From positions 1,488,001 to 1,552,000 of the forward strand of contig JAOVFP010000012.1 in NCBI GenBank assembly GCA_025738555.1: a DNA stretch of 64,000 bases, in the 5' to 3' direction. The notes under the pieces were generated by a model. The model was not told the DNA's origin. It searched no databases and saw only the letters and a program-made list of their open reading frames with translations. Made by a program: the position numbers and the translations under genes. The stretch comes from Cyathus striatus (lineage: Eukaryota; Basidiomycota; Agaricomycetes; Agaricales; Nidulariaceae). This document shows, in pieces, positions 46,241-59,300 of this stretch. How positions within the stretch are numbered: the first letter of the stretch is position 1; the number at the start of each line of letters is the position of its first letter.

Positions 46241-49200
46241 TCAGTATTTCATTTCTTCTGTCGGATAGAGTTGGACGTCGGGAAACTTGGTCTTGATACG
46301 CTCCAAGAGCCATTCGAAGGGAGTTGCGTAAGTAATATCGGCGGGAGATGGATTCTCATAGCTGCATCCACCAATAAGGAGGGCTGCGGCACGTCCCGCG
46401 CTGTCGACGATTACGGAGCCAGAGTCACCCCGGTCGGAGAACGCCGAGTACTCTTCCTGCCGGAAAATCGGGTAGGGACGAAACCTGACACCATACACCA
46501 ATGTGCGGAAACAAAAAAGCGTCGGATGAATGAAAAGCCGAGTTAAAATTTACACCTTGCAGCAATTCCGAAGGAAAATAAAGGTAATTCATTAATTATG
46601 TAAGTAAGTCTTAACATATTACAAATACACAGAACAATAACGTATGTAAAATGATTATGCGCAACTCAGTTAGTTCAGCGCTCAGTTCTCGCGCTGTACT
46701 CTTATTTTTTCTACGTATTCAAAGCCGCATGAGAGGTAGCTGCCGGCGTCTCAGCGCGCGAAGATTCTGGGGCTGTTAGAACCACAGCACGAGAGCCAGC
46801 GCAACGTGCGAGTATGGTGGTGAAGCTGGTGCGGGATCGGGTGCCAGTGTCCCAGCGCGAGAGACATACGGTACCATCGTCGCGGCAGTCTCAACATGGA
46901 CAAGTTTGTAATGAAACAAAAGCCCTCAAAACGAATAGAATCCTTTAGAATGAAGCATACAGTCTAGAGCTTAAAAACGAACCGGAGATCTTGATAACTA
47001 TTAAGCAAAGACCTCTAAAATGAAGTAGAGATATTCAGAACGAAAGGGAGGCTTTAAAACTGAACGAGAATACTTCAGACCTTGAGAACGAAGCTGAGAC
47101 CTTTAAATGAAGCAGAGGTACCGAGAACGAAGCAGAGGCCTTGAAAGGTACCAATGTACCAGCGCGAGAGTGTACCAACAGCTCGACAGTAAATGTTTGA
47201 CCACTACTACACCTTGTTTGCACCCTGCAGACGGAGAGGCAGCATTCTCATTCGGCATAGGAGTATCAGACTCGCACACTAATGAAGGTAAGACCCAAGC
47301 AAGACCAACAAAGCCCAGCCAGCCTTTGAATTTTGACTGTTCAAATTGAGTTAGGCAAGTATCCATGGTTGCGTCAATTTGCATGGTCACAAAAAAGTGC
47401 GACACTGAATCAACACCGAATAGCAGTGTTCATGGCCTCAGAGTGGCAGGAAAACAGAGTACAGACTCATGTGCAGAATGCAGTTAGATTGTAGATACGT
47501 GGAGAAGATAAACCGTTCAACGGACCAACAAAGTAAGTACTGTTACATTTTGACTTAGTTTTTACTGCATTTTGAAAAACATTATAACTTATAGTATATT
47601 AAGTCAAGTTACGTAATTAAAGAATAACATTTTTATTTCCTCTCGAAAGTTACACCGTGTAAATATTGATGCGGCTGTTCATTCATCCGGCGCCTTTACA
47701 CCATGTATGGTGTCAGTTTTCGTCCCCCCCGCGGAAAATCGCAAACTCCAACGACGTTCGTTCAGTGCCGTCCGATAAGTACTCGCGCACGAACGATTTG
47801 ATTCCGTTGCCATAACCAAAGGTTGTCTTCGTCCTTCCGCCATTCTTGATCAGCTTGATGTATGGCTGACCTGCTTTGTCTCGATTCTTTGGACGGGTCA
47901 GCTCGTCTTCCGGAACGACGCCCTGGATCGAAAAGAGGCGATCCTGGGGATAGTTGTATTCCTGGGGGTTCATCAAGTACACAAGTTCGTCCCTTTTCAT
48001 CTCTGTTGTTAGATATATTAGTTAGAATAGACTTGGAATACCAGACTGAGAGTTAAACATACCTATCACATTGCCTCTAAAGTTGAGCCAGTTTATCGTA
48101 CTGCGGTCGAGTTCGATCAATGCCCAATCCTCACTGGTGCGTTTGGGACCGTCACCGACACCAATAGGAGGGGCATAAAATACATGGCCAATGATAAAAT
48201 CCTTCTCTTGGATCCAGTCCTTGATAACATTGCTCTTGAAGTCTTCGAGCTTCTTGATCATTGTCCCCTCCTCCATCATGTGAGATTCGATATTCACTCG
48301 ACTGTTCTCAGTGTCATCTGTGTTCCCCTTTCTCTGCGGCTGATTTAGCAGCCTCTCGTACATGCTTTTAATCTTCTTGAGGCTGTTTATCTCGTTCGTT
48401 ATAGACTGCACCATGTCATCAAAGGCTGCGGGATCCGGTAGCATGACTTGAACTGCATCCTGACTGCCCTGGGCATGATCGTAAACAACATTGGGGTCCT
48501 CCCGTGGAAGTACAACGTGTCGCGCGGCTAGAAGGTAGATGTTGTCGCCTGCAGAGAGGTAGATACCTCCAGTGCCCTCAGATCCGGGAGTTTGGACGGA
48601 GGCGATAGGGAGACCAAGTGCAGTGGTAAGAGGACCGCAAAAGGAGGAGACTGGGTTATCACTGGGGACGCGGTCGAGGAGCGTACGGGTGTACCGCCTA
48701 AAGTGCGACTCACGAAACGCTATCTCAACGCTGTCGAAATCAAACAATACGAGAATCCCCTTGCAGGCATGAGCCGCTTCCTGGGCAAGCTCGCGGGACA
48801 GTGACTTAGGAATGTCACCTATACACACAACAATGGGACCAACTATCTCTTCGGATCGGTTATGCATTGCCCGTGCGGCGAAGTGAACGACATCGATTGT
48901 AGTCCACTTGACAGCAACGGAGTCGAGGTACTTGTAAATGCGTGTACCCATGTCTTCCCATACGGCCGCGAACTTGTCGCCAAAGACTGGCGTGATGGTA
49001 TTCGGCACACCATATACCCCGAAACTGGTTGGCCTCTGAAACGGAGCCCCTGTACGAAATACTGAGATAGGTTTCGAAGGCAAGTCGTAGTAGTAATACT
49101 TCCTCTCGTAATCGACGTCAGCTTTCCTGAACGAAAAGATATCCTGAAGAAGAGGATCGTCAGATTTCTCTCCGATGTTGAACATGTTGGGAGATTCTTG

Positions 49201-49250
49201 AGAAATGCCTTCTTCAGCTACTGGGAAAGAGGGAGAATAATAAGGTAAGT
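46241..49250 (-). pseudogene. Trypsin-like protein P3, split by a TIR element
   Basis: Minus strand: a 5' exon to 48063, a 60-bp intron (48003-48062), then a second exon from 48002 that is interrupted at 47741 and resumes at 46469. The protein contains SKPISVFRTG, EIAFRESHFRRYTRTLLDRV, PLTTALGLPIASVQTP, His in LLAARHVVL, Asp in SEDWALIELDR and, after the interruption, Ser in RGDSGSVIVD. It ends at 46241. Removing the 1.26-kb element with one copy of the 9-bp duplicate gives LEFAIFRQEEYSAFS in frame. Otherwise I see no break. The 5' end beyond MFNIGEKSDD probably contains another small exon. Confidence 0.85.
46470..47731. mobile_element. Non-autonomous TIR element in P3 (1.26 kb, 9-bp duplication)
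   Basis: Flanked by the duplicate CGGAAAATC at 46461-46469 and 47732-47740. The left end starts GGGTAGGGACGAAACCTGAC. The right end, inverted, reads GGGGGGACGAAAACTGACAC. Similarity between the ends continues for roughly 90 bp, sharing ACACCATACA, CGGATGAATGAA and AGCCG. The inside has a minisatellite of GAGAACGAAGCAGAG-type units near 47080-47140 and no transposase. A 9-bp duplication with long inverted repeats is typical of Mutator-like elements; the assignment is inference. Confidence 0.8.
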
Positions 49251-49311
49251 ACGAGAAGATAGAATAATAATGTAAATGGACTTGTAAGACGTAGAGAACT
49301 TGCAAGTGATA

Positions 49312-50198
49312 GAATTAGTATAAAACGCACGGCCATTATATACGCTGACAAATGGATGTAATGAATGCTACTGAACGTGGGCTGGTGTCAGGATGACTCA
49401 TGATGCATGAGCTTCGAAGGCACCTGAGGTTGGAAGCTTGATATACGCAGCAGTGAACATAAGACTTCGTGATATCGCGTTTGAGGTAACGACCTTTTGG
49501 GCAAGTTTAGTGCCAACCTGGGCCGGGAGGCTTATCCATCGCACAGAGGGACTTGAAAAGTTTCCTGGAGGTAGTAGTGGTGCCCAGATGATCTCGCCAG
49601 TGTTGCTCAAAGGCTTGGACAGCTAGCAATAATGAGCAAGGGAGAGAAAGAGGCTTGGCTGAATAGTGGTGGTAAGGCTTATAGTATGTGTGTTGGTTGA
49701 AGAACGTCTAGACTCTAAGAAGAAGAAGTCATACTGTCCGAGTTTCAACTTCACGATGGTAGGACAAAGGAGAGAAGATTTCTTGACGATGTCGATATGT
49801 CGGGCCTATGGAAGAAGATAACCCAGAGGAACAAACAACTTGCGAACAACTTATGCAAGACGACGTTCTCACTGGTTAATTCGTCACACACGTCACGTAA
49901 TCACGCGTGGCACCGTGCACCCGTTCAATCTAAGTACCTCGCATCTCGAACAAAAATCACCCGGGTACAAACCTCAGCGGCTTCAGTGTACCGATACAAT
50001 CCCCATCCTCCTTCGTAACAACCCACACCACAAACAAAGAGCCCCCATTCCACGCAACATCGAAAATCCGATGCGCAGTTCTGGAAGTTGTGACATGACG
50101 AATTTGGGAGCTGTCTGCGTTTGAAGTGACTCAACTCCAGCCTCGGCCTGTATAATATATATTTGTGAGTCGTTGGTTTGACATCGGGACGAGATACT
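49312..50198. other. No gene recognised
   Basis: Short frames only, with no motif or repeat of note. Confidence 0.4.
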
Positions 50199-50622
50199 GG
50201 ATGACTTCCCGTAAGGATCTGGCGCAGTCTGACGCCGCCAGATTTTCAAACTCCGGTTTATGCCTCGCTGACGCCAGACCGTAAGGTAGCTGTCCATCGG
50301 CTTCAGATGGATTCACAAGAGCAATAGACTGTGATAGAGTAGGCGAGACCAAGAGGGAGAGGAAGGGAAGCGGACAAAATGGAGATATCGATTGAGATAA
50401 CCATGTGGAAACGTCACATAGGCGAGTAAACATACCTTTTGGGGACATCTGGAGGCGTTTAGAAAGCTTTCGCAAGTCTGGCAGAGGGGGGGGGGGGCCT
50501 CGCCAGATGTTCATGTCTGACGCAGTCTGACGGTACTCGAGAATTTGAAATTCTACTCGGCACCTCGGCACGTCAACATCTGGCGGCGTCAGACTGCGCC
50601 AGATCCTTACGGGAAGTCATCC
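50199..50622. mobile_element. MITE with about 46-bp inverted repeats (424 bp)
   Basis: The left end starts GGATGACTTCCCGTAAGGAT and continues CTGGCGCAGTCTGACGCCGC. The right end is its inverse up to GGAAGTCATCC at 50622. ACT flanks both sides (50196-50198 and 50623-50625), a 3-bp duplication. Inside are a run of nine G around 50495 and further copies of the CAGTCTGACG motif. No coding capacity. Confidence 0.85.
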
Positions 50623-50639
50623 ACTGACCATCACGTAGT

Positions 50640-51215
50640 GGTATAGGTGTTCGTTGAGGTCCAAGTGCTCTAGGTCGGGCTCTTCTAGGTCCGCAAAGTC
50701 ACCTAGGAGGCTCAGGACATCCGGTGTGAGCGTGGGAAGTGACAATAATTCAAAGTATTACTCCGAAGATAGGCTGGAGTATTGGAGGAGGGCACTGGTA
50801 CCGGAGACGAGACCTCAGATGAGCACGATGATTTAGATTTGGATCTTGGCGAGGATGATATTCCCGTTACTGGCTTTGCGGTGACGAGTAATAAGCGGAA
50901 TGCGGACTTTCATGAGTTGTTTCCTACCATTCCTGAGGGGGATTATTTGATTGAGGGCGAGTCCTTGCTATATTTTTGTGTTCGTTTTCTTATGGTGGGT
51001 AGATTACGGTTGCGCACTGCAGCGTGAAATTCTCATTCAAGGCCGTCTCTACATCTCCGAAAGCCACATCTGCTTCCACGCCAACATCTTCGGGTGGATC
51101 ATAGAGGTACGCCAATCACATCATATCCTAAATAACCTTTTCTCATTTCCAGTTTCCAAAAGCTCTCAATACCCATATACGAAATAACCTCCCTCGAAAA
51201 GAAATGAACGCATTC
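50640..51215 (+). pseudogene. GRAM-domain protein fragment (sterol-transfer Ysp2/Lam type)
   Basis: The plus strand encodes an acidic linker (DDLDLDLGEDDIPVTGFAVT), then the start of a GRAM domain: NKRNADFHELFPTIPEGDYL, after an intron YGCALQREILIQGRLYISES and HICFHANIFGWIIE, and after a second intron LSIPIYEITSLEKK. GRAM domains of Lam/Ysp2 proteins bind membranes at ER contact sites. The frame breaks right after SLEKK. The rest of the GRAM domain and the StART-like domain are not found downstream, so this is a truncated remnant directly next to the MITE. Confidence 0.7.
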
Positions 51216-53509
51216 AGAAGGAGGGGAAACATTATAGTGAGACTGCGATGGGTATTGTACTCCCTGAGACGCCGGACCGGATACATAATCTGAGTGGGTT
51301 TATTAAAGACTTTACAGTTGTTTCTCAGGTGAACTTGAGCGGTGCGGGGGGGCAGAGGAAGAGGGACAGAGTCGGAGGGGACATTGTCAACGGGGAGCAC
51401 ACATTTGAATGTGACGGTAGTTCCTCCGAGTCCCCTGGTTCGGACTCGCAGACTGCCAAATTTAAAGTCGGCCGGCCAGTTTATCTTGTCAGCTGCTCCC
51501 AAACGTCGAACCACCTCTGCAACTTCAACAAATGGCGACGCTACCCCCATCTCCCCTCGTCCCACTCCCACCCTCACTCCCACTCCCCACTCCCGTCCCT
51601 CCACCCCCTCCTCCTCGATCAACCACCCCCTACAGCCACAGCCACAACACCCGCTACGCCACCCGGTGCAGACCGCATCATCCCCGTATTCGATACTGCC
51701 TCTGGACTCCCTTACTCGTATAACAATCTCGCAACCGGCGAAGGTCAGCGCCAAGAACAGTACCCCGATCTCGTCAGTGTAGTCGGGTGGCTACGCTGTA
51801 GTTGGAGTTTCGCTGATAGATGTTATTAAGAAGGCAAGGCTGCCTCGGGTGTTATAGAGACGTTTTTCCCGCGCCTGCCTATTAGTTCATTTTATTGTGA
51901 GATGCTTACGACTACGTAGAACGAGGCATTGACATATCATATTCTCATATTAGGATATTTTTCCCCTCGATAGGAAGTTGAATTCTCCGGTTCGCGTTTC
52001 AGACCAGAAGAAGTTGACTTTTCGAAAAGTATGGTACCGTCTTCGGCACTTGCAGGACCTTAAGTATATACTGTATTGGGAAGAAGTACGACAAGATAGA
52101 GGAAGACTACTATGTCTTGAAGTTCAAATTGGATTAGTAGAAAATAGCCGTGTTCTCTGACTCTGGAATGAGTAACCGTGCTGTACATAGAACATGTGTA
52201 GCCTGTCAAGAAATGTAGGACCATCAATTACATTTGTCACGAAAGTCGAAACCACATTGCAATGTATTTAGCCTTAAACATCATTTCGAAACGCTTGAAA
52301 AGTGTCTGCTCAGGTATTGAAATGCTACTATATGGCAGTGTAAAGCATATCTCATCGTGCTAATCCTGTGACTCGATACAACCAATCATAATGTATTCTT
52401 AAGATTATGTCTAGATTATAGTGTACGGTAATATTATGTATCACGTATTAACCCTCATCATATTTTTTATCTGTCAGGTCACCAGTCACCAGTGACTAGT
52501 GACTCATGGAATGAGTCACACGAGATGAATTAAAATAAATGTGAGAAGTGTCGACATCATCACTTCAGGATTTGTGACATGACTTGAAGGAGAAAGACCT
52601 ATAGGCTAAGAGTGCAAAGAATCCAGACCTTTCTCGAAGAGGCTGCGCTTGGGTTCGGGTCTTGCAAGTGTCTTTGTCCAGACTACGGAACAAGATCCGG
52701 TGGATGCTTACTAACCACCTGCTCAAAATGCATAAAAGGACGACACTCTTGCTGGGTATCGCATAACTTAAGAACTAAGTAGCTTTAAGTTATAAGTGGA
52801 TAACCCCAGAGGTAAGTAAACTACTGGTATGTGATGTTATCTTATCTATGTTAAGTTAACAATGGGTAGCTGGCTAGTGATGTTTATGTGACACGGTATG
52901 TAGTATTACTCATGGGTAGACAACATACAAAGCATGTGTACTAGAATGGAAATATTGCTTTACTCTTCTGGAGTTGTAGTTGATAAACATAGCTATTCTT
53001 TGCATACTCAATTAGGCAAAAAATGTCGTCGTTTTTTTATTACCAAAATGGGATACCAGCTTAAAATCAATTGCGTGGTTATCTACTTCATCTTAATAAT
53101 CCACGTGAACCTCAGGGTATATTGTAGCACTTTCAGCCAGGTTTTATAATGCTGTGAAGGCTTTCGTCCTCGATTATATGCCTTATAAAGTAGGCCACGC
53201 ATTAAGGAGTTATAATGCGCTTCAATGCCTTGCAATTAAAAGTTAGTTTTCGTGACATTTTATTTTGCTTATTTGTTCATCTCAATTCATTAGTTACGAC
53301 GCATTTGAAGTCATGCTTGAATGCAGAGCCGTTGTTTGCATTCATTTATTACGTCATCGCGATGTACTTATATAAGTAGTTCTGTTCACCTACTAACGCT
53401 ACTTATCCTCATTCGTTGCAGTCATTTTGTTCGAAGGTAACGTCCCTTCAATATCGAAAATTCTGCCTCGTCTCAAAGAAATGTCATGCTTATTCTAGAA
53501 ATACATCAC
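51216..53509. other. No gene recognised
   Basis: A Pro/Ser/Thr-rich frame on the plus strand (about 51342-51782) may be a relic of a disordered region but has no recognisable motif. At 52475-52525 short direct and inverted copies of GTCACCAGT/GTGACT and GAGTCA form a small hairpin cluster. The rest is AT-rich. Confidence 0.4.
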
Positions 53510-55600
53510 ATGGCTAGTCTCATAGAAAGCTATTCCTCTGTTGGATCATCAAGCTCAAGTGCAAGCACAACGAATGAGTTGGTCCCTCAGCCTACGGGGA
53601 GGCGAATCATCGTTTGTTGTGATGGGTAAGTTGACAGAAGTTTTCTGTCCGTTTTTTTGGAGCTACTTAACGATAATCTTTAGGAACATGGATTCTAAAC
53701 ACGCCAATGGTACTACAAATATAGAGGTATGTGTACCTTTCATTGTCTAAATTTGTGTTTGAGATGACGCTGACTTGCTTTAGAAACTCTTCAGTCTTAT
53801 TACCTCATATGACGAAAGCGGAGCACACCAAATAGTGTTTTATCCTGTTGATATGGGACCCAAGTATTATTGCTCCATCAATGGTAGGCATATATATATT
53901 TACAAATTAACATACCCCTCTTATGGCCTCCATTTAGTGACATATGCTGTTCCTTTTGGTGAGTGTTAATAGTCCTGTATTCTAGGGGCATGGCTAATGT
54001 GCAAACTTCTTGTTATAGTTAACCTTGTTGCAGAAACATATGCATTCATTGCAAGGTGTGTGCTCTCAGGATAATCTCATATGTGCAGATGACTGACTCA
54101 ACGATAAATAAAGCGAATATATACCGGGAGATGAGGTATGCTACCTTGCGCGTCTGTAGTCATTTTTTTATTTCTAACATGTGACAGATATTCCTCTTTG
54201 GATTTTCCTTTGCAAGTGTTCTATCGTATTTTATCTTCCGGTCAGCTGAATGCTACTTACTAGGGTGCTTACATAGCAAGAATGGTCGCTGATTTTATCG
54301 TGAGTGACACTCATAAGAAGTTTTCTTGAATTTAATGAAGTTCCAGGGAGAGTTCGGAATTTTGGGTCTGGACGACTCACTTCGATTTGTGCGGATATTT
54401 CTTGCCCGCCAGATGAGAAAAAAGTCGGAAGATGAGAAAGGTATGAGTGCATAGTTACGTATGCAGCTACAATTTGTATTGACTGTACTGCAGTGATACA
54501 AAAACTAGAAGAGTTTCTCACTCCATTTACTTCTCATGACTCCCCAGGTAAAAAAATTCTGAGCTCCAGACCATTTTCTATACAGTACGTTTCTATAACA
54601 TATTCTTGCAAGTTGTACCTGTTATTTTTATAGATGCCTTGGACTTTTTGAGACTGTTGGTTCATCAGGTCTGTCGGACAAAGATAGCATATTTTCCCGC
54701 GCCCATCGAGAACTATTCGGGATTTCTGATCGGAAACTGGGCAATCATGTTCAACGAGCTTATCAAGCCATTGCATTGGATGAGACACGTTCTGGCTTTG
54801 TGAGTGCTGCGTTGTACTACTTTATTGCCTTTATGAACTCATGTTTCATAGAACTGCAATTTGCTTGAACAAACTGAAGATGGCAGGAAGAAAGGGCAGG
54901 TGTTAAAACAAGCGAGTGGATAGGCTACTCTGCTAGTTTAAATTGATTACTAACTGATGATTGAATAGTGTTGGTTTTCAGGTAGGGCTATAAAACACAT
55001 TTCTCAATCCGGCTAAAACGGTGTTCCACCTTGTTGCTAGGAAATCACTCAGATGTAAGATTCCATTCATAAATTGTTTATCTTTTCCTTAGCTATTTGC
55101 TTTAAGGTTGGTGGAGGTTACCGCGAACATGGTCTTGCGGACTTGAGCCTTCTTTGGCTTATCGTACGTTCAAATTCACTTTTATATATTTACTTATTAA
55201 CGAATCATTTATTAGGCAAATATCGAGGATTTAATTGGGTTTGATACCGAGCGCTTGTTGCAACAACTACAGCCAGTATCTTCATGGCGACTGCAGAATT
55301 CTCATTCGTAAGCTGTTCTAGCATGTACTCCGGTGTCGATACTAATCAAAATCTAGGGAAAATATCTCCAGAGCAGGTATTATGCGTCAATGGATTATGC
55401 GTCGGTGGCTCCGTGAAAAACATAAACAACGAGAGTTTCCTACAGGGATCAACAAGAATACCAATGAAACCATCCATTCATCTGTTTTACAGCGACCCTC
55501 TCTGCCCCAAGTACTTTGTGATGCGCTCAATTTACATCCGAACTTGGTTGAACCTTTGCTTCCACTGGAAAAAAAGTTCAAGCAGCAGTATTCGCTATAG
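53510..55600 (+). CDS. DUF2235 (T6SS Tle1-like) alpha/beta-hydrolase domain protein
   Basis: Plus strand, about a dozen small exons starting ATG at 53510. Recognisable family blocks in order are RRIIVCCDG (exon 1, to 53625), MDSKHANGTTNIEKLFSLIT, QIVFYPVDMGP, IFLFGFSF then GAYIARMVADFI (the GxSxG nucleophile site), CLGLFETVGS, ERAYQAIALDE-like (VQRAYQAIALDETRSGF), LGNHSDVGGGYREHGLADLS and LWLI. The C-terminal part ends KKFKQQYSL at 55600. The intron between GFSF and GAYIA starts GCAAGT and ends TACTAG, a GC-AG intron. The domain is shared with bacterial phospholipase effectors and is common in agaricomycetes; the substrate is unknown. Several exon joins were not verified, so it could be damaged. 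Confidence 0.75.
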
Positions 55601-56307
55601 CTCCTTAACGATGGCCGGTTGAAGGTTCTGGGTTCATGATTAGGACGGAAGAATGGACTTCTTTGTGAAGGTTGTTTAATGTTTTCCGTCACTGGAGTTT
55701 TCTGCATCATCGATTTGTAATCATTAGGAGAATTCAAATAGTATGACTGGTATTGACCGGTACCGTCACACCGTTGCCAAGCCGAGCTCTTGTAAAGAAT
55801 ATTATTACCTAGCTACGCAACAATGGCAGGCAGGAGGTCAAAGGTTGGTAAAATGTCCTGGGTCCATGACAGAATGAATCTCTTTGTGATCTTCAACCCA
55901 TCTTATAATTGCGTGCTGATGTAGGAAGTTGTCACGTTGACGCCGACTACATATTACCAATTGTATTCGTCTTTAGTCTTTTTAAAATAGTATTCCACTG
56001 CGTGTCTATAATATTCGAGTAATGTCGAATGCTCTTTGCATGTTAATTTTACAATAGTGCAGCCACTCGTATTATACAAGTACACATGAAATGAGTCGGT
56101 GAGATAAAATATATCTTGTACAGTGACGTTTAAGGCGACGTGGTCCATAAGTTAATTTCAACTATAACTATAAAATAATGGTAGATTCCCTCGCTTTTAT
56201 CGATTTTGATAAATGATAACTATTGGATTCTTCGGGGGGCCTCCTTTAACTTATCAAAGCAACAAGAAATACTATAGATCGATGTTAGGAGGCCTAGTTG
56301 GACCCTG
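55601..56307. other. No gene recognised
   Basis: Contains only short frames and no repeats that I could see. Confidence 0.4.
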
Positions 56308-59300
56308 TCAGTAGTATAGTTCGTCTTCTGTCGGGTAGGGGTGGGCATTGGGAAACTTTGCCTTAATACGCTCCAAGATCCATTCGAAGGGAGTTGCGTA
56401 GGTAATATCGGCGGGAAATGAAGTTTCCTCATAGCTGCATCCACCAATAAGGAGTGCTGCGGCGCGTCCCTCGCTGTCGACAATAACAGAGCCAGAGTCA
56501 CCCCGGTCGGAGAACGCTGAGTATTTTTCCCGCCCAAAAATCGCAAACTCCAACGACGTTTGTTCAGTGCCGTCTGACAAGTACTCGCGCACGAATGATT
56601 TGATTCCGTTGCCATAACCAACAGTTGTCTTCGTCCTTCTGCCATTCTTGATCAACTTGATGTATGGGTGACCTGCTTTGTCTCGATTTTTCGGACGGGT
56701 CAGCTCATCTTCCGGAACAACGCCCTGAATCGAAAATAGGTGGTCCTGGGGATACTTATACTTGCGGGGGTACATCAAGGACACAAATTCTTTTGTTGTC
56801 ATCTCTGTGGTTATGACATACCGGTAAGAATAGACTTGGAGTACTAGACTGAAAGTGAAACGTACCTGTGTCGATCACATTGCCTCTAAATTTGGGCCAA
56901 TTTATCTTACTGCGGTCGAGATCTATCAAGGCCCAATCCTCGCTGTTGCGTTTGGGACCTTCATTGGCACCAATAGGGGGGGCATAAAGTACGTGGCCAA
57001 TGATAAAATTCTTTTCTTAGATCCAATCCTGGATAACGTTGCTTTGGAACTCTTCGAGCTTCTTGATCATTGTCTCATCCTCCTGTAAAAAAGACTCGAT
57101 CTTCACTCGACTCTTCTCAGTGTCATCCGTGTTCCCCTTTCTCTGCAGTTCATCTAGCTGCATCTCGTACATGCTTTTCATCCTCTTGCGGTTGTTGATT
57201 TCGTTTGTTATAGACTGCACCATGCCATGAAAGACTGCAGGGCCTGGTAGTATGACTTGAACAGCATCCTGGGTGCTCTGGGTATGATCGTAAACAATAT
57301 TGGGGTCCTCCCGTGGAAGTACAACGTGTCGTGCAGTTAAAAGGTAAGTGTTGTTGCCTGCGGAGAGGTAGATACCTCCAGTTCCCGCAACGTCCGGGGC
57401 TTGGATGGAAGCGATAGGAAGACCAAGTGCAGCGGTAAGAGGACTGCAAAAGGAGAAGGTTGGGTCTTCACTGGGGACGTGGTCGAGGAGCGTACGGGTG
57501 TACCGCCTAAAGCGTGACTCACGAAACGCTATCTCAATGCTGTCGAAATCAAACGATACGAGAATCCCCTTGCAGGCATGAGCCGCTTCCTGGGCAAGCT
57601 CGCGGGACAGTGACTTAGGAATGACACCTATACACACAACAATGGAACCAACTATCTTTTTTAATCGGCTATACTTTACTGGTTCAACGAAGCGAACAAC
57701 ATCGATTGTAGTCCACTTGACAGCAACGGAGTCGAGGTACTTGTAGATCTGTGCGCCCATGTCCTCCCATATGTCCGCGAACTTGTCATCAAAGACTGGC
57801 GTGATGGCTTTCGGCACACGATATGCCTCGAAACCGGTTGGCATCTGAAACGTGGTCCCTATACGAAAGACTGAGATAGGATTCGAAGGCAAGCCGTAGT
57901 AGTAGTTATTGCTCTCGTTATCGACGTCAGCGGGCCTGAGCGAATAGACACCTCAGACAGGACAGGATCGGATCGCGTTGCATATGGTACAGTTGGGGCC
58001 ACATGAACACCGCCAACTTTTTTCCACTTTTTGGCTGATTTTTTCCCACACCCAAAATGCCTTCTGACCTCCGAAAACCATCGGAATAGCATATTTCAAG
58101 GGTCTGCTTTTGATTTCCACGAGCCGATTTCGCTCAAACTGATTTTTTGTATTTTTGACCCAAAAATTTGGCGTACAGCCGAAAAAAACAGGTAAAATCT
58201 CGGAAAATTCATTTTTGGCATCCTTTCATTAATCTAGTTATGATTCCGTTAAAATAATTCCCGCCGGAGTACTCGTTCCAGCGCTAAAAAAAGCCTAAGT
58301 AGCTGGACATACCTGTAGTATACATTGTGAAAAATGCTCAAAAATTCTATAAAATGTATTAAATATTGCCCAAATGTTTTCTAGAATAACAATGTAACAA
58401 CAACAGCATAAATCTGAAAATTTAGCAGATTTCATGTGAATACTAGGTATTATACTACACTATTAAGTGTGTAACTAATTAGTACTGCATACTAATTGCT
58501 ACAAACTTTAAAGCAATATTAGACAACTATTTAATTCTTGACAAGTCATATATAGCTTCGTTGTAAATACTATACTGATGAGGACTTTGCAACATTGATA
58601 AAATTCTAAGCCTTGAGGTGCCTATCAAGAATATTGAAGCAGCAACTAGCGGAGTAGGCCGATTGTCAATGCATATATTCCCCTCTGTAGGGGTTCAGCG
58701 CGTACCAAGCTGATAGCCTTAGTCAGCAACCTCTGATGCATCAGCATGGAAGCATTTCTTTGTTTGGTGCTTACTTTAAAGAATGCTTGTAATTGGCTCG
58801 TAAGTGCATACATTACTTATTATGTATGTAATTTTACATTTGAGTACATAGGTTCGAGCCATTTTTGAGCCGAAAATTGAGTTTCATGAGACGTTTCAGT
58901 TCCTTCCGATGCCGTGAAAGGTTGGTGATAGGGTCCACGTCCTAACTCAGGTAGATTTGGGCCCTGTAACATGTCGATTTTTTGGTCAAAAATTTTGGCG
59001 CGCCTATTTTCTCGTGGGAATTTCCTGAAAACATCGTTTTTGGACGTTTCTGACGTTGCTGATTCTGAATCTGAAGTCCGTTTGTGCCCAAAAATTTCCA
59101 TTGTCGAGATATAAGATTGGTGGGGTTCATGTGGCCCCAACTGTACACAGTTAGAATATGGTTCTCACCCCGATGCGAAAAATAGCCTTTTTTAGAAGGT
59201 GTTAACATCGGGGTGTACCATATGTACCGTGATCCGATTCACTATTGTCTGGGGTGAGATAGCCTGAAGTAAACGATCGTTGGGTTCCTCTGTGATGTTG

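Noticed and set aside
51143..51829. Long overlapping frames on both strands
   Set aside because: Low-complexity Pro/Ser/Thr or Gly/Val/Arg sequence; no domain, start or splice support.
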